Positions 53,277 to 63,576 of a stretch of DNA of 64,000 nt are shown here, piece after piece; position 1 is the stretch's first letter, and every line of letters starts with the position of its first letter. The stretch covers positions 225,001 to 289,000 of the forward strand of contig NZ_RWGU01000048.1 of NCBI RefSeq assembly GCF_003944755.1. Direction: 5' to 3'. This stretch comes from Rhodovulum robiginosum (GTDB lineage: Bacteria; Pseudomonadota; Alphaproteobacteria; Rhodobacterales; Rhodobacteraceae). The translations under genes were made by a program, and so were the position numbers. Below the pieces are notes generated by a model. The model had not been told where the DNA came from, ran no database searches, and saw only the letters and a program-made list of their open reading frames with translations.

Positions 53277-54436
53277 TGACCGACACCTTGTCGCAACCCG
53301 GCCCCGCGCAACCTGCGCGGGGGGGCGGTTGGCGTCGCTGGCGTAACCGGCGAATCGCGTCGCCCGCCTTTCAAAGCTGGGCCAGCCGGTTTTTTCTCAC
53401 CCGCGGCCGCTCTCGCCGCGAGGGTGAGCGGCTGTTCGATCTGGTTTCGGGCTTTGTCTATTCGCAGGTGTTGCAGGCGGTCGTCGAACTGGACCTCCTG
53501 GAGGCCCTCCGCGACGAGGCCCAATGCACCGCGGCGCTGGCCGCGCGCACCGGTATCCCCGAGGACCGGATAGAGGCGCTGGCCCAGGCCGCCACCGCGC
53601 TGGATCTGTTCGAGCGGGTGAAGGGCGGCTATCAGCTTGCCCCCCTCGGCGCGGCGCTGATGGGCGTGTCGGGCCTGCGCGAGATGATCCTGCACCACAA
53701 GGTGTTCTACCGCGACATGGCCGATCCGGTGGCGCTGCTGAAAGGCGAGGGCGAGACCGAACTGGCCCGGTTCTGGCCCTATGTCTTCGGCGCCGGCAGC
53801 GCCGAGGACCCGAGCGTGGCCGAGCGTTATTCGAAACTCATGGCCGACAGCCAGACGCTGGTGGCCGAGGAAACGCTGCGCACGGTCAAGCTTGACGGGG
53901 TGCGGCACCTTCTGGACGTGGGCGGCGGCACCGGCGCCTTTCTGGCCGCCGTGGGTGCAGCCTATCCGGACCTGAAGATGACGCTGTTCGATCTGCCCGC
54001 GGTGGTGCCCGCCGCCGAGGCGCGATTTCAAGAGGCCGGCATGGCCGGACGCGCTGCGGTTGTCGCCGGCAGCTTTCGAGACGACCCGCTGCCGCAGGGC
54101 GCCGATTCGATCTCGCTGATCCGTGTGCTGTACGACCATGCCGATGAAACCGTCGAGGCGCTCCTGGCCAAGGTTTTCACCGCGCTGCCCCCGGGCGGAC
54201 GGCTGATCGTGTCCGAGCCGATGTCGGGCGGTCGCAACCCTCAGCGGGCGGGCGACGCCTATTTCGCGTTTTACTGCATGGCGATGCAAACCGGGCGCGC
54301 ACGCTCGGCCGAGCGGATCGCCGGACTGATGCGCAAGGCCGGGTTCGAGAGGGTCGAAACCCCGCGCACGCGACGGCCTTTCATCACGTCGGTGGTGACC
54401 GGGTGTAAACCTGATGCGGCGAATGGCGCAGGTTAA
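53276..54436 (+). CDS. crtF: Hydroxyneurosporene O-methyltransferase
   Basis: A 386-residue SAM-dependent O-methyltransferase that makes the methoxy group of spheroidene. The N-terminal dimerisation helices are followed by [11 protein letters not shown] (near 215) and [11 protein letters not shown], typical of the Methyltransf_2 family. It is coupled to crtE by a one-base overlap and followed by the bchC control region. Confidence 0.96.
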   Translation: MTDTLSQPGPAQPARGGGWRRWRNRRIASPAFQSWASRFFLTRGRSRREGERLFDLVSGFVYSQVLQAVVELDLLEALRDEAQCTAALAARTGIPEDRIEALAQAATALDLFERVKGGYQLAPLGAALMGVSGLREMILHHKVFYRDMADPVALLKGEGETELARFWPYVFGAGSAEDPSVAERYSKLMADSQTLVAEETLRTVKLDGVRHLLDVGGGTGAFLAAVGAAYPDLKMTLFDLPAVVPAAEARFQEAGMAGRAAVVAGSFRDDPLPQGADSISLIRVLYDHADETVEALLAKVFTALPPGGRLIVSEPMSGGRNPQRAGDAYFAFYCMAMQTGRARSAERIAGLMRKAGFERVETPRTRRPFITSVVTGCKPDAANGAG

Positions 54437-54438
54437 GA

Positions 54439-54456
54439 TGTCTAATTAGGTTGACA
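54439..54456. promoter_or_regulatory. PpsR/CrtJ box 1 of bchC promoter
   Basis: TGT (54439-54441)-N12-ACA (54454-54456), overlapping the -35 element TTGACA (54451-54456). TAGACT 16 bases later is the likely -10. Confidence 0.88.
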
Positions 54457-54464
54457 CTTTGCCC

Positions 54465-54482
54465 TGTCAGAATAGACTGACA
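54465..54482. promoter_or_regulatory. PpsR/CrtJ box 2 of bchC promoter
   Basis: TGT (54465-54467)-N12-ACA (54480-54482), covering the -10 region. The pair is separated by 8 bases, as in the well-studied bchC promoter of R. capsulatus. Confidence 0.88.
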
Positions 54483-54549
54483 AAAAGTTGAACACCCGTA
54501 GACGTGAGTCTCGGACACCGGACTCACCGACATCGAGGGGGAGGCGCAA

Positions 54550-55497
54550 ATGCAAACGACGGCTGTCATCCTTCGAGGGCCCAGGGAGCTGGGTCTCGAG
54601 CGGTTGACGCTGGCGGAGCCGGGCGCCAAGGACCTTGTCGTGCAGATCAGCCATTCGGGCATCTCCACCGGCACCGAAAAGCTGTTTTACACTGGAAACA
54701 TGCCCCCTTTTCCGGGGATGGGCTATCCGCTGGTGCCCGGCTACGAGGCGGCCGGCGAGGTGGTCGAGGCCGGGGCTGAAACGAATTTCAAGATCGGCGA
54801 TCGCGTCTTCGTGCCCGGTGCGAATTGCTACGAGGGGGCCTTTGGGCTCTTCGGCGGTTCGTCGCGGCGGATCGTCACGGATGCCAGCCGGGTGACCCAG
54901 ATCGACCCGGGGCTGGGCGCCGAGGGCGCGCTCTTGGCGCTGGCCGCGACCGCGCGCCACGCGCTGGCCGGCGTCGACAAGAAGATGCCCGAACTGATCG
55001 TCGGCCACGGCGTTCTGGGCAGGTTGCTCGCGCGGTTGACCATCGCCGCCGGCGCCTCGGCCCCCACCGTGTGGGAGATAGACCCCGACCGCCAGGGCGG
55101 CGCGTTGGGCTATGACGTGATCCACCCCGATGACGACCCGCGCCACGACTACCGCACGATCTACGACGCCTCGGGCGTGGGGTCGCTGCTCGACAGCCTC
55201 ATCACCCGCATCGCCAAGGGCGGCGAGGTGGTGCTGGCCGGGTTCTATACCGACCCGCTTTCCTTCGCCTTCCCGGCCGCCTTCATGAAAGAGGCCCGGC
55301 TGCGCATCGCTGCCGAATGGGACCGCGAAGACCTGATTGCAACGCGCCAGCTCGTCGAGTCTGGCGCGTTGTCGCTGGGGGGGCTCATCACCCACTCGGT
55401 GCCCGCGGAAGAGGCCGCAGAAGCCTATGAAACCGCATTCAACGATCCTGCATGTCTGAAAATGATCCTGAACTGGGGAGCCGCGCATGACGCTTGA
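54550..55497 (+). CDS. bchC: 3-Hydroxyethyl bacteriochlorophyllide a dehydrogenase
   Basis: A 315-residue enzyme of the medium-chain dehydrogenase type that oxidises the C3 hydroxyethyl group to acetyl. It begins with a GroES-like domain ([13 protein letters not shown]) followed by a cofactor-binding domain around residue 150. A strong GAGGGGGAGG site precedes the ATG. It is the first gene of the bchCXYZ-puf series; its end overlaps bchX by 11 bases. Confidence 0.96.
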   Translation: MQTTAVILRGPRELGLERLTLAEPGAKDLVVQISHSGISTGTEKLFYTGNMPPFPGMGYPLVPGYEAAGEVVEAGAETNFKIGDRVFVPGANCYEGAFGLFGGSSRRIVTDASRVTQIDPGLGAEGALLALAATARHALAGVDKKMPELIVGHGVLGRLLARLTIAAGASAPTVWEIDPDRQGGALGYDVIHPDDDPRHDYRTIYDASGVGSLLDSLITRIAKGGEVVLAGFYTDPLSFAFPAAFMKEARLRIAAEWDREDLIATRQLVESGALSLGGLITHSVPAEEAAEAYETAFNDPACLKMILNWGAAHDA

Positions 55498-56491
55498 CGT
55501 CCCGAATATCAAAGACATCGATCAGCGCCTTCGTGACGAGGCGAATGAGCCGCTGGACGACGAGATTCCCGTGACCGAACCGACCAAGAAAACCCAGATC
55601 ATCGCGATCTACGGCAAGGGCGGCATCGGCAAATCTTTCACGCTGGCCAATCTCAGCAACATGATGGCCGAGCAGGGCAAGCGCGTGCTGCTGATCGGCT
55701 GTGACCCGAAATCGGACACCACGTCGCTGTTGTTCGGCGGCAAGGCCTGCCCGACCATCATCGAGACCTCGACCAAGAAGAAGCTGGCCGGGGAAGAGGT
55801 GAAAATCGGCGATGTCTGCTTCAAGCGGAACGGCGTTTTCGCGATGGAGCTCGGCGGGCCCGAGGTCGGCCGCGGCTGCGGCGGGCGCGGCATCATCCAC
55901 GGCTTCGAGTTGCTGGAAAAGCTGGGCTTCCACGATTGGGATTTCGACTACGTGCTGCTCGACTTCCTGGGCGACGTGGTTTGCGGCGGCTTCGGCCTGC
56001 CCATCGCGCGGGACATGGCGCAAAAGGTGATCCTGGTCGGATCGAACGACCTGCAATCGCTCTACGTGGCCAACAACGTCTGCTCGGCGGTCGAATATTT
56101 CCGCAAGCTCGGCGGCAATGTCGGCGTCGCGGGCCTGGTGATCAACAAGGATGACGGCACCGGAGAGGCGCAGGCCTTTGCCGATGCGGTGAACATCCCC
56201 GTTCTCGCCGCGATCCCGCAGGACGAGGACCTGCGCCGGAAATCCGCGAACTACCAGATCGTCGGAAGCTCTGAAAGCAAATGGGGCGATCTGTTTGCCG
56301 GGCTGGCCAGCGCGGTTGCCGAGGCGCCGCCGATCCGGCCTGCGCCGCTCGACCAGGACGGCCTTCTTGGCCTTTTCTCGCCCGAGGAAACCGGCGCCGG
56401 GTTCGAGTTGCAGCCCGCCTCCGACGAGGACATGCGCGGCAAGAACGCCAAGCCCAAGAAATCGCTGGAAGTGGTCTACGACGATGTTTGA
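55487..56491 (+). CDS. bchX: Chlorophyllide a reductase iron protein subunit X
   Basis: A 334-residue NifH-like ATPase that drives reduction of ring B by BchYZ. The P-loop YGKGGIGKS is at 42-50, and Cys131 and Cys166 are the 4Fe-4S ligands. The N-terminal 35 residues before the nucleotide domain are typical of BchX. The stop codon overlaps the start of a 44-codon gene. Confidence 0.97.
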   Translation: MTLDVPNIKDIDQRLRDEANEPLDDEIPVTEPTKKTQIIAIYGKGGIGKSFTLANLSNMMAEQGKRVLLIGCDPKSDTTSLLFGGKACPTIIETSTKKKLAGEEVKIGDVCFKRNGVFAMELGGPEVGRGCGGRGIIHGFELLEKLGFHDWDFDYVLLDFLGDVVCGGFGLPIARDMAQKVILVGSNDLQSLYVANNVCSAVEYFRKLGGNVGVAGLVINKDDGTGEAQAFADAVNIPVLAAIPQDEDLRRKSANYQIVGSSESKWGDLFAGLASAVAEAPPIRPAPLDQDGLLGLFSPEETGAGFELQPASDEDMRGKNAKPKKSLEVVYDDV

Positions 56492-56618
56492 CCTCAAAGA
56501 GCTTTCCCGCTGGGACGCGGCGCTGGAGCGCCTTGCGCAGGACAAGACCCCCGCACCCGAGGCCCAAAAGGCGCCCGAAAAGGCGCCGGCGCCCGTGCGG
56601 GAGATGGAGGACGCATGA
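56484..56618 (+). CDS. 44-residue microprotein gene between bchX and bchY
   Basis: ATG at 56484 lies inside the last codons of bchX (8-base overlap), and the TGA stop overlaps the bchY ATG by 4 bases. The encoded protein has a helical, amphipathic first half ([19 protein letters not shown]) and an Ala/Pro/Lys/Glu-rich second half. Stop/start coupling on both sides argues that it is translated, perhaps to keep bchX-bchY coupling. I do not recognise a family. It could instead be only a translational bridge without its own function. Confidence 0.65.
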   Translation: MFDLKELSRWDAALERLAQDKTPAPEAQKAPEKAPAPVREMEDA

Positions 56619-58195
56619 CCGAAGAGGTCAAATACGATGAGGCCCACACCGCCGAGGTGATCGAGGGCGCCCCGCGCGCGGCCGAAGGCCAGCGCGACGG
56701 GGCCGACCCCGCCCTTGGCGACGGGATGGGCTGCCATGCCGGTGCCGCCGAGATGGACAAGGCCGCGCGCGCCGCCGGGAAATCCGAAATTCTCGATCAA
56801 TACGCCAAGGACTACCCGCAGGGGCCCCATGACCGGCCGCAAAGCATGTGCCCGGCCTTCGGAAGCTTGCGCGTGGGCCTGCGGATGCGCCGCGTGGCGA
56901 CCGTACTGTCGGGCTCGGCCTGCTGTGTCTACGGGCTGACCTTCGTCAGCCATTTCTACGGCGCACGGCGGTCGGTGGGCTACGTGCCCTTCAGCTCGGA
57001 AACGCTGGTCACCGGCAAGCTGTTCGAGGACATCCGCGACAGTGTGCACGAACTGGCCGATCCTGACCGGTTCGACGCCATCGTGGTCACCAACCTGTGC
57101 GTGCCCACCGCCTCTGGCGTGCCGCTGCGGCTGCTGCCGACCGAGATCAACGGCGTGCGGATCGTGGGTATCGACGTGCCGGGCTTTGGCGTACCGACCC
57201 ATGCCGAAGCCAAGGACGTGCTGGCCGGCGCGATGCTGAACTACGCCCGGGCCGAGGCCGAGGCGGGCCCGGTGGCCGCGCCCGAGGGCGGCGTGTCCGA
57301 CCGACCCACCGTCACGCTGCTGGGCGAGATGTTCCCGGCCGACCCGGTAATGATCGGCCGTATGCTCGACCCGCTCGGGCTTGCCGTCGGCCCCGTCGTG
57401 CCCTGCCGCGAATGGCGCGAGCTTTACGCCGCGCTCGACTGCGGCGCGGTTGCGGCGATCCATCCGTTCTACACCGCCTCGATGCGCGAATTCGAAGCCG
57501 CCGGCCGGCCCATCGTGGGCTCTGCCCCCGTGGGCCATGACGGCACCGCCGACTGGCTGGCAAATATCGGCGACGCCTTCGGCCTGCCGGCCGACAAGGT
57601 GGCCGCGGCGCAAAACGCCGTGCTGCCCGCCATCAAGGGCGCGCTGGCCGGTGCCCCCATCGACGGCACGATCACCCTGTCGGGCTACGAGGGATCGGAG
57701 CTTTTGGTTGCGCGCCTGCTGATCGAAAGCGGGGCGGATGTGCCCTATGTCGGCACCGCCTGTGCACGAACCAAGCAGTCCGAGGCCGACCGCGACTGGC
57801 TGGAGGCCCGCGGCGTCAAGGTCGTCTACCGCGCCTCGCTGGAAGACGACAAGGCGGCGATGGAAGCGATCAAGCCCGACCTTGCCATCGGTACCACACC
57901 CGTGGTGCAGGCGGCCAAGGAGTTGGCGATCCCGTCGCTTTACTTCACCAACCTGATCTCGGCGCGGCCCCTTATGGGCCCGGCCGGGGCCGGCAGCCTG
58001 GCGCAGGTCGTCAACGCCGCCATCGCCAACAAGGCCCGCATGGAGCACATGCGCGAGTTCTTCGAGGGCGTCGGCGCGGGCGACACCGCCGGCGTCTGGG
58101 AGGGCGACCCGAATCTGCACCCCGAGTTCCGCGCGGCTCACCAGAAGAAGCTGGACAAAAAACGCCGCGCCGAAAAGGCGCAGGAGATGATCTGA
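56615..58195 (+). CDS. bchY: Chlorophyllide a reductase subunit Y
   Basis: A 526-residue subunit of the nitrogenase-like BchYZ component. Cysteines in SMCPAFGSL (near 76), GSACCVYGL (near 104) and TNLCVPTAS (near 160) include the 4Fe-4S ligands. The first 65 residues are an Ala/Gly/Glu-rich, probably flexible extension. It is coupled to bchZ by TGATG. Confidence 0.97.
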   Translation: MTEEVKYDEAHTAEVIEGAPRAAEGQRDGADPALGDGMGCHAGAAEMDKAARAAGKSEILDQYAKDYPQGPHDRPQSMCPAFGSLRVGLRMRRVATVLSGSACCVYGLTFVSHFYGARRSVGYVPFSSETLVTGKLFEDIRDSVHELADPDRFDAIVVTNLCVPTASGVPLRLLPTEINGVRIVGIDVPGFGVPTHAEAKDVLAGAMLNYARAEAEAGPVAAPEGGVSDRPTVTLLGEMFPADPVMIGRMLDPLGLAVGPVVPCREWRELYAALDCGAVAAIHPFYTASMREFEAAGRPIVGSAPVGHDGTADWLANIGDAFGLPADKVAAAQNAVLPAIKGALAGAPIDGTITLSGYEGSELLVARLLIESGADVPYVGTACARTKQSEADRDWLEARGVKVVYRASLEDDKAAMEAIKPDLAIGTTPVVQAAKELAIPSLYFTNLISARPLMGPAGAGSLAQVVNAAIANKARMEHMREFFEGVGAGDTAGVWEGDPNLHPEFRAAHQKKLDKKRRAEKAQEMI

Positions 58196-59679
58196 TGCTG
58201 ATCCAGGATCATGACAGGGCCGGGGGCTACTGGGGCGCGGTCTACGCGTTCACCGCCGTCAAGGGCCTGCAGGTCGTCATCGACGGGCCGGTCGGGTGTG
58301 AAAACCTGCCGGTGACCTCTGTCCTGCATTACACCGACGCGCTGCCGCCGCACGAGCTGCCCATCGTCGTCACCGGCCTGGGCGAGGAAGAGTTGGGCCG
58401 CGACGGCACCGAGGGCGCGATGAAGCGCGCCTGGAAAACGCTCGACCCGGCGCTGCCAGCGGTGGTCGTCACCGGCTCCATCGCCGAGATGATCGGCGGC
58501 GGCGTCACGCCGCAGGGCACCAATATCCAGCGCTTCCTGCCGCGCACCATCGACGAAGATCAATGGGAAGCGGCCGACCGGGCGATGACCTGGCTCTTCA
58601 CCGAGTTCGGCATGACCAAGGGCCGGATGCCCCCCGAGAAAAAGCGCGAAGAAGGCGCAAAGCCGCGGGTCAATATCCTTGGGCCGATGTATGGCGTGTT
58701 CAACATGCCCTCGGACCTGGCCGAGATCCGCCGGCTGGTCGAAGGCATCGGCGCCGAGGTCAACATGGTGCTGCCCCTGGGCGCGCACCTGGCCGAGATG
58801 CGCAACCTGGTGAATGCCGACGCCAATATCGTGATGTATCGCGAGTTCGGACGCGGCCTCGCCGAGGTGCTGGGCAAGCCCTACCTGCAGGCGCCGGTGG
58901 GCATCGACTCGACCACCAAGTTCCTGCGCAAGCTGGGCGAGATGCTGGGCCTCGACCCCGAGCCCTTCATCACCCGCGAAAAGCATTCGACGATCAAACC
59001 CGTTTGGGACCTGTGGCGTTCCGTCACGCAGGATTTCTTTGCCACGGCCAGCTTCGCCATCGTGGCGAACGAGACCTATGCCCGCGGCATCCGGCACTTC
59101 CTGGAAACCGACATGGGCCTGCCCTGCGCCTTTGCCGTGGCCCGCAAAGCGGGCGCAAAGACCAACAACAACGAGGTTCGCGCGCTGATGGCACAGCATC
59201 GGCCGCTCGTCGTCTTCGGCTCGATCAACGAGAAAATGTACCTTGCCGAGCTCTCGGCGGGGCACGGTCCGAAGCCTGCGTTCATCCCCGCGGGCTTCCC
59301 TGGTGCAGCGATCCGCCGCGCGACCGGCACGCCTTTTATGGGCTACGGTGGGGCCACTTATCTGGTTCAGGAAGTCTGTAATGCGTTGTTCGACGCGCTT
59401 TTCCATATCCTGCCGCTCGGAGCCGAAATGGACTCTGCCGCGGCCACGCCGACAAAGCTGCGGCGCGACTTCCCGTGGGACGAGGACGCCCAGGCGCTTC
59501 TCGACAAGATCGTTGCCGAACACCCCATTCTCACCCGCATCTCTGCCGCCAAATCCCTGCGTGACGCCGCCGAGCGCGCCGCGCTGGAACAGGGTGCCGA
59601 GCGCGTGGTGCGGGAAACCGTCGAAGCCCTCAGGACCGGCGGAATCGAAAAGCTTTCAACAGGAGGACGGACATCATGA
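58195..59679 (+). CDS. bchZ: Chlorophyllide a reductase subunit Z
   Basis: A 494-residue partner of Bch[11 protein letters not shown] (near residue 39) carries a cluster-ligand Cys, and the C-terminal domain (about 420-490) resembles the PCP_red module. Together BchXYZ reduces chlorophyllide ring B to the bacteriochlorin and may also reduce the 8-vinyl group. The end overlaps pufQ by 4 bases. Confidence 0.97.
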   Translation: MLIQDHDRAGGYWGAVYAFTAVKGLQVVIDGPVGCENLPVTSVLHYTDALPPHELPIVVTGLGEEELGRDGTEGAMKRAWKTLDPALPAVVVTGSIAEMIGGGVTPQGTNIQRFLPRTIDEDQWEAADRAMTWLFTEFGMTKGRMPPEKKREEGAKPRVNILGPMYGVFNMPSDLAEIRRLVEGIGAEVNMVLPLGAHLAEMRNLVNADANIVMYREFGRGLAEVLGKPYLQAPVGIDSTTKFLRKLGEMLGLDPEPFITREKHSTIKPVWDLWRSVTQDFFATASFAIVANETYARGIRHFLETDMGLPCAFAVARKAGAKTNNNEVRALMAQHRPLVVFGSINEKMYLAELSAGHGPKPAFIPAGFPGAAIRRATGTPFMGYGGATYLVQEVCNALFDALFHILPLGAEMDSAAATPTKLRRDFPWDEDAQALLDKIVAEHPILTRISAAKSLRDAAERAALEQGAERVVRETVEALRTGGIEKLSTGGRTS

Positions 59680-59897
59680 CCGATCAGACTTCCGACATGC
59701 ACATGGTGCGCACGCACCGTGCGCCCAGGGCGGAATTCACCGTCTATTTCGCCATCATCTTCTTGGCCGCTTTGCCCTTGGCGGTGATCGCCTGGGCGCT
59801 GGCGCTGGTCAAGCAGGGCGACCTGAACACCAAGGGGCCGATCTCGCGGGCATGGAGCCAGGCGCGGATCATCACGCCCATGATTTTCTCCGCCTGA
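59676..59897 (+). CDS. pufQ: PufQ, bacteriochlorophyll/puf assembly protein
   Basis: A 73-residue protein with one membrane helix (about 23-44) and a basic N-terminus. PufQ is needed for normal bacteriochlorophyll formation in Rhodobacter. AGGAGG precedes its ATG within bchZ. It links the bch series to the puf genes. Confidence 0.92.
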   Translation: MTDQTSDMHMVRTHRAPRAEFTVYFAIIFLAALPLAVIAWALALVKQGDLNTKGPISRAWSQARIITPMIFSA

Positions 59898-59920
59898 CCA
59901 AGGTCATGCGGACAAACGAA

Positions 59921-59948
59921 ATTCGCCCATCCCCCCGGTTGGGCGAAT
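59921..59948 (+). other. Hairpin between pufQ and pufB
   Basis: A perfect 9-bp stem (59921-59929 with 59940-59948) with a C-rich loop. In Rhodobacter the pufQ-pufB junction is an mRNA processing site whose downstream stem protects pufBA mRNA; a similar role here is inferred. Confidence 0.6.
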
Positions 59949-60026
59949 ACTGGCAGGGCACGAGGCTCTGTCGGAACCCGGCCGCCGGGGTGCGCGGCAT
60001 CAGTCTGACGATCCGGAGGAAAGTTA

Positions 60027-60173
60027 ATGGCTGAATCTGACGTGTCGTTCACCGGTCTGACCGACGAGCAGGCGCAGGAAATCCACGCTGTCTACATGAG
60101 CGGGCTTTGGTTGTTCGCAGCCGTTGCCGGTGTCGCTCACCTGGCAGTGTACATCTGGCGTCCGTGGCTCTGA
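60027..60173 (+). CDS. pufB: Light-harvesting 1 beta polypeptide
   Basis: A 48-residue LH1 beta chain with one membrane helix. His20 and His38 are present; His38 ligates bacteriochlorophyll. The C-terminus IWRPWL is typical. GGAGGAAAG precedes the ATG. Confidence 0.97.
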   Translation: MAESDVSFTGLTDEQAQEIHAVYMSGLWLFAAVAGVAHLAVYIWRPWL

Positions 60174-60187
60174 GGAGGACCTGAGAA

Positions 60188-60349
60188 ATGGCAAAATTCT
60201 ACAAGATCTGGATGATCTTCGATCCGCGCCGTGTGCTCGTGGTGCAAGGCGTGTTTCTCATGCTGCTGGCGGTGATGATTCACCTCTTCGTGCTCAGCAA
60301 CCCCTACTTCAACTGGCTGACCGTCGCTGCCGAGAAGGCCGCGGGCTAA
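60188..60349 (+). CDS. pufA: Light-harvesting 1 alpha polypeptide
   Basis: A 53-residue LH1 alpha chain. It begins [15 protein letters not shown], and His32 ligates bacteriochlorophyll; SNPYFNWL follows the helix. It lies 14 bases after pufB. Confidence 0.97.
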   Translation: MAKFYKIWMIFDPRRVLVVQGVFLMLLAVMIHLFVLSNPYFNWLTVAAEKAAG

Positions 60350-60396
60350 ACGCCCCGTCCTTAACGGCACCGGCATGGCCAGGTGACAAGAAAAAT

Positions 60397-60431
60397 GCTG
60401 CGGGCGGGAGCCCCGATCTTCCGCCCGCAGC
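60397..60431 (+). other. Intercistronic hairpin between pufA and pufL
   Basis: An 11-bp GC-rich perfect stem (60397-60407 with 60421-60431) and a 13-base loop, without a T run. It corresponds to the pufA-pufL hairpin that blocks 3' exonucleases in Rhodobacter and raises pufBA mRNA over pufLM mRNA. Confidence 0.82.
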
Positions 60432-60494
60432 GATCTCAAGGACAAGGACGGCTGAGGCCCGGACGGACACGGCCGCCATTTGCGGAGACAGACG

Positions 60495-61343
60495 ATGGCA
60501 CTGCTCAGTTTTGAGAAGAAGTATCGCGTCCGTGGAGGGACGCTCATCGGTGGCGATCTGTTCGACTTTTGGGTGGGGCCTTACTATGTAGGCTTCTTCG
60601 GAGTAACGACAGTTTTCTTCGCTACCCTCGGTACCCTGCTTATCCTCTACGGCGCGTCCATGCAGGGGACTTTCAACCCGTGGGTGATTCATATCGCCCC
60701 CCCCGACCTCAGCTACGGTCTGGGGATCGCACCGCTCGCCGACGGCGGGCTATGGCAATTCATCACGGCGTGCGCCCTTGGCGCATTCATCAGCTGGGCC
60801 CTGCGCGAGGTGGAAATCTGCCGCAAGCTCGGGCTTGGTTATCATGTGCCGATCGCGTTCGGCTTCGCGATCCTGGCCTATATGACGCTGGTCGTCTTCC
60901 GCCCGTTGCTGATGGGCGCCTGGGGGCACGGCTTCCCGTACGGCATCTTCAGTCACCTCGACTGGGTGTCAAACACCGGCTACGCCTACCTGCACTTCCA
61001 CTACAACCCGGCGCACATGCTGGCCATCTCGTTGTTCTTCGCAACGGCGATGTTCCTGGCGCTGCACGGCGCGCTGGTGCTCAGCGCCTGTAACCCCGAG
61101 GAAGGCGAAGAGGCGAAGACGCCCGACCATGAAGACGCGTTCTTCCGCGACTTCATCGGCTACTCGGTCGGCACGCTGGGGATTCACCGGGTCGGCTTCC
61201 TGCTGGCCATCAACGCGGTTTTCTTCTCCGCCGTCTGCATCATCATCTCGGGTCCGCTCTGGACCGAGGGGTGGCCTGAATGGTGGACCTGGTGGACCGA
61301 CCTGCCGATCTGGCCGGATGCTGCCGCCGCTGGAGGGATGTAA
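60495..61343 (+). CDS. pufL: Reaction centre L subunit
   Basis: A 282-residue protein with five membrane helices. His154 and His174 (accessory and special-pair bacteriochlorophyll), His191 and His231 (non-haem iron), His169 and Glu213 (near QB) all match known L-subunit positions plus one. The start at 60495 follows GGAGA. Confidence 0.98.
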   Translation: MALLSFEKKYRVRGGTLIGGDLFDFWVGPYYVGFFGVTTVFFATLGTLLILYGASMQGTFNPWVIHIAPPDLSYGLGIAPLADGGLWQFITACALGAFISWALREVEICRKLGLGYHVPIAFGFAILAYMTLVVFRPLLMGAWGHGFPYGIFSHLDWVSNTGYAYLHFHYNPAHMLAISLFFATAMFLALHGALVLSACNPEEGEEAKTPDHEDAFFRDFIGYSVGTLGIHRVGFLLAINAVFFSAVCIIISGPLWTEGWPEWWTWWTDLPIWPDAAAAGGM

Positions 61344-61345
61344 AA

Positions 61346-62314
61346 ATGGCTGAGTATCAGAACATCTTCACCCAGGTTCAGGTCCAGGGCCCGCCCGACT
61401 GGGGCATGGACAACGACAACAACATGATGGAGGAGCGCGTCGGCGGCATCGGCCATGTCGGGTTGCTCGGCTGGTTCGGAAACGCCCAGCTCGGTCCGAT
61501 CTATCTTGGCTGGACCGGCATCGTCGGGCTGCTCTCGGGCTTCATGGCCATCTTCATCGTCGGGCTCAACATGCTCGCTCAGGTGAACTGGTCGCTGGTC
61601 GAGTTGCTGCGCCAGGGCTTCTGGCTCGCGCTCGAGCCTCCGGGGCCGGAATACGGTCTCGGCGTCCCGCCGCTGAGCGAAGGCGGCTGGTATCTGATCG
61701 CCAGCTTCTTCCTTCTGGTCTCGGTGATGACCTGGTGGCTGCGCGCCTATCTGCTCGCCCGCGAGCACAAGATGGGCAAGCACATTGCCTGGGCTTTCGC
61801 CGCGGCGATCTGGCTGTTCCTGGTGCTGGGCCTCATCCGCCCGCTCATGATGGGCAGCTGGTCGGAAATGGTGCCCTACGGCATCTTCCCGCACCTCGAC
61901 TGGACCACGGCCTTCTCGATCCGCTACGGCAACCTCTACTACAACCCGTTCCACGCGCTCTCGATCGCGTTCCTCTACGGTTCTGCGCTGCTCTTTGCGA
62001 TGCACGGCGGTACGATCCTGTCGGGCGCCCGCTTCGGTGCCGAACGCGAGCTGGAGCAGATCTACGACCGGGGCACGGCGGCCGAGCGGACGGCGCTGTT
62101 CTGGCGCTGGACGATGGGCTTCAACGCCACGATCGAAGGCATCCATCGCTGGGCGTGGTGGTTCGCGGTGCTGACCCCGATTACCGGCGGCATCGGCATC
62201 CTGTTGTCGGGCACCGTGGTCGACAACTGGTTCATCTGGGCCCAGGAGCATCACTTCGCGCCTGAGTATATCGCACCCTACGGCTACGAAGCCTATACTG
62301 GGCAAGGAGGCTGA
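61346..62314 (+). CDS. pufM: Reaction centre M subunit
   Basis: A 322-residue protein with five helices. His183, His203, His220, Glu235 and His267 match the pigment and iron ligands plus one. The C-terminus is about 15 residues longer than in R. sphaeroides, as in species with a bound cytochrome subunit. It starts 2 bases after the pufL stop. Confidence 0.98.
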   Translation: MAEYQNIFTQVQVQGPPDWGMDNDNNMMEERVGGIGHVGLLGWFGNAQLGPIYLGWTGIVGLLSGFMAIFIVGLNMLAQVNWSLVELLRQGFWLALEPPGPEYGLGVPPLSEGGWYLIASFFLLVSVMTWWLRAYLLAREHKMGKHIAWAFAAAIWLFLVLGLIRPLMMGSWSEMVPYGIFPHLDWTTAFSIRYGNLYYNPFHALSIAFLYGSALLFAMHGGTILSGARFGAERELEQIYDRGTAAERTALFWRWTMGFNATIEGIHRWAWWFAVLTPITGGIGILLSGTVVDNWFIWAQEHHFAPEYIAPYGYEAYTGQGG

Positions 62315-62315
62315 C

Positions 62316-63404
62316 ATGCTGAGAATCCCCAAATGGTACAAACAATGGTCCGCGGATAATCCGACCAAGCTTTACGGCCCGGGGATCGTTGTCGGTACGA
62401 TTGGCTTTGCGGTGATCGTCGCGGTGTCTGCGGTGGTCTTCACCAACCCCTACAAGACGACCGACTTCCAGACCGGTCCGCGGGGCATCGGGATGGCCGT
62501 GTCCAAGTTCGTCAAGGACAACCCGCAGGACGATCCCTACGCTGCGCAATACGTTGCCTACGAGCGTGTCGAGGTGCCGGAAGGCACCCCGACCGCGGCC
62601 GAGGCCTACGGTGACAGCGTGGTCGCCTTCGGTGACATGGACCAGGCCAACTTCGACCAACTCACCAAGGCTATGAGCGAGTGGACCGGTGCCGATATCG
62701 TGCTTTACGATAACGGCGAGGTTGACGCGAACATGCTCGAGGTGACCCAGAACTGCATCGAGCTGACGCAGTACCTGAACACCGACTGGGACGGTCACAA
62801 CCTGGCCTCTGACGGGCGTGGCGTGAACTGCTACACCTGCCACCGGGGCGAGCCGATCCCGCCGCAGTCGTGGTTCAAGGCCGGTGCCGTGAACGCTTCG
62901 GCGACGGGCTGGGCGGCGATCCAGAACCGGGTGATGCTCGACAACAAATACACCCAGAGCGAGTTCACCTCGCTGCCGGTGGATGCCGTCGAAAAGTTCC
63001 TGCTCGATGGCGAGAGCATCAAGGTGCACGACCTGGAATCGAGGGTCAACACGTTGCCCGGCGATCCCACCTGGCAGAATGCCGAGCGTACCTTCTCGTT
63101 GATGAACCATCAGTCCAACTCGCTGGACGTGGGCTGTGTCTACTGCCACAACACCCGTGCCTTCTACGACGGCACCCAGGTGACGCCGCAGTGGTCCAGC
63201 ACCATCACAGCGCAGCAGATGCTGATCGACATCAACCAGTATTACCTGGAACCGCGCGCCGAGCTTCTGCCGGCCTCGAGCCTGGGTGACGAGGGCGATG
63301 CCGGCAAGGCCAACTGCGCCACCTGCCACATGGGTGTCGTCAGCCCGCTGAACGGCCGGAACATGGTCGCCGAGTGGCCGGAACTGGCCGCGCCGCTCGA
63401 GTAA
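62316..63404 (+). CDS. pufC: Reaction-centre cytochrome c subunit with three haem motifs
   Basis: A 362-residue periplasmic cytochrome that reduces the photo-oxidised special pair. An uncleaved N-terminal membrane helix (about 22-43) serves as anchor; there is no lipobox Cys. CXXCH motifs occur only at 172-176, 274-278 and 334-338, matching haems 2, 3 and 4 of tetrahaem PufC. The first haem site, expected near 125-140, has no cysteines (WTGADIVLYDNGEVD). Triple-haem subunits are known from Rhodovulum sulfidophilum. It starts 1 base after pufM. Confidence 0.96.
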   Translation: MLRIPKWYKQWSADNPTKLYGPGIVVGTIGFAVIVAVSAVVFTNPYKTTDFQTGPRGIGMAVSKFVKDNPQDDPYAAQYVAYERVEVPEGTPTAAEAYGDSVVAFGDMDQANFDQLTKAMSEWTGADIVLYDNGEVDANMLEVTQNCIELTQYLNTDWDGHNLASDGRGVNCYTCHRGEPIPPQSWFKAGAVNASATGWAAIQNRVMLDNKYTQSEFTSLPVDAVEKFLLDGESIKVHDLESRVNTLPGDPTWQNAERTFSLMNHQSNSLDVGCVYCHNTRAFYDGTQVTPQWSSTITAQQMLIDINQYYLEPRAELLPASSLGDEGDAGKANCATCHMGVVSPLNGRNMVAEWPELAAPLE

Positions 63405-63413
63405 ACGAACACG

Positions 63414-63440
63414 GCCGGGCGCGGGTTTCCGCCCCGGCCA
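63414..63440 (+). other. Hairpin after pufC
   Basis: GGCCGGG (63414-63420) pairs with CCCGGCC (63434-63440), with an inner GCGG/CCGC pairing. It lacks a T run and probably protects the 3' end of puf mRNA. Confidence 0.5.
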
Positions 63441-63520
63441 TATTCCATCGGGCCCTTAACGGGGTCCGATATTCGGGGCCTCCACACCCCGGTTCCCTTC
63501 CTGTCAGACACAGGACACTG

Positions 63521-63559
63521 GCGCCGTGTGGAGATACAAAACCACACGGCGCTTTTTTT
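63521..63559 (+). terminator. Strong terminator (possible attenuator) before dxs
   Basis: A perfect 11-bp stem (63521-63531 with 63542-63552) is followed by seven T residues (63553-63559). It ends only 17 bases before the dxs ATG. An upstream segment (63480-63487, CTCCACAC) is complementary to 63526-63533 and could displace the left arm of the stem. Confidence 0.9.
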
Positions 63560-63576
63560 ATCGCGGGAGAAGAGAA

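Noticed and set aside
55439-58141. A 900-codon antisense frame across bchX and bchY
   Set aside because: Same GC effect; the coding strand carries well-conserved enzymes.
62688-62740. Degenerate fourth haem site in PufC
   Set aside because: No Cys pair or CXXCH-like remnant is found around residues 120-145; the only extra Cys (147) is not part of a haem motif.
62314-63576. Possible pufX after pufM
   Set aside because: The gene after pufM is pufC, and the spacer after it has only hairpins and the terminator.
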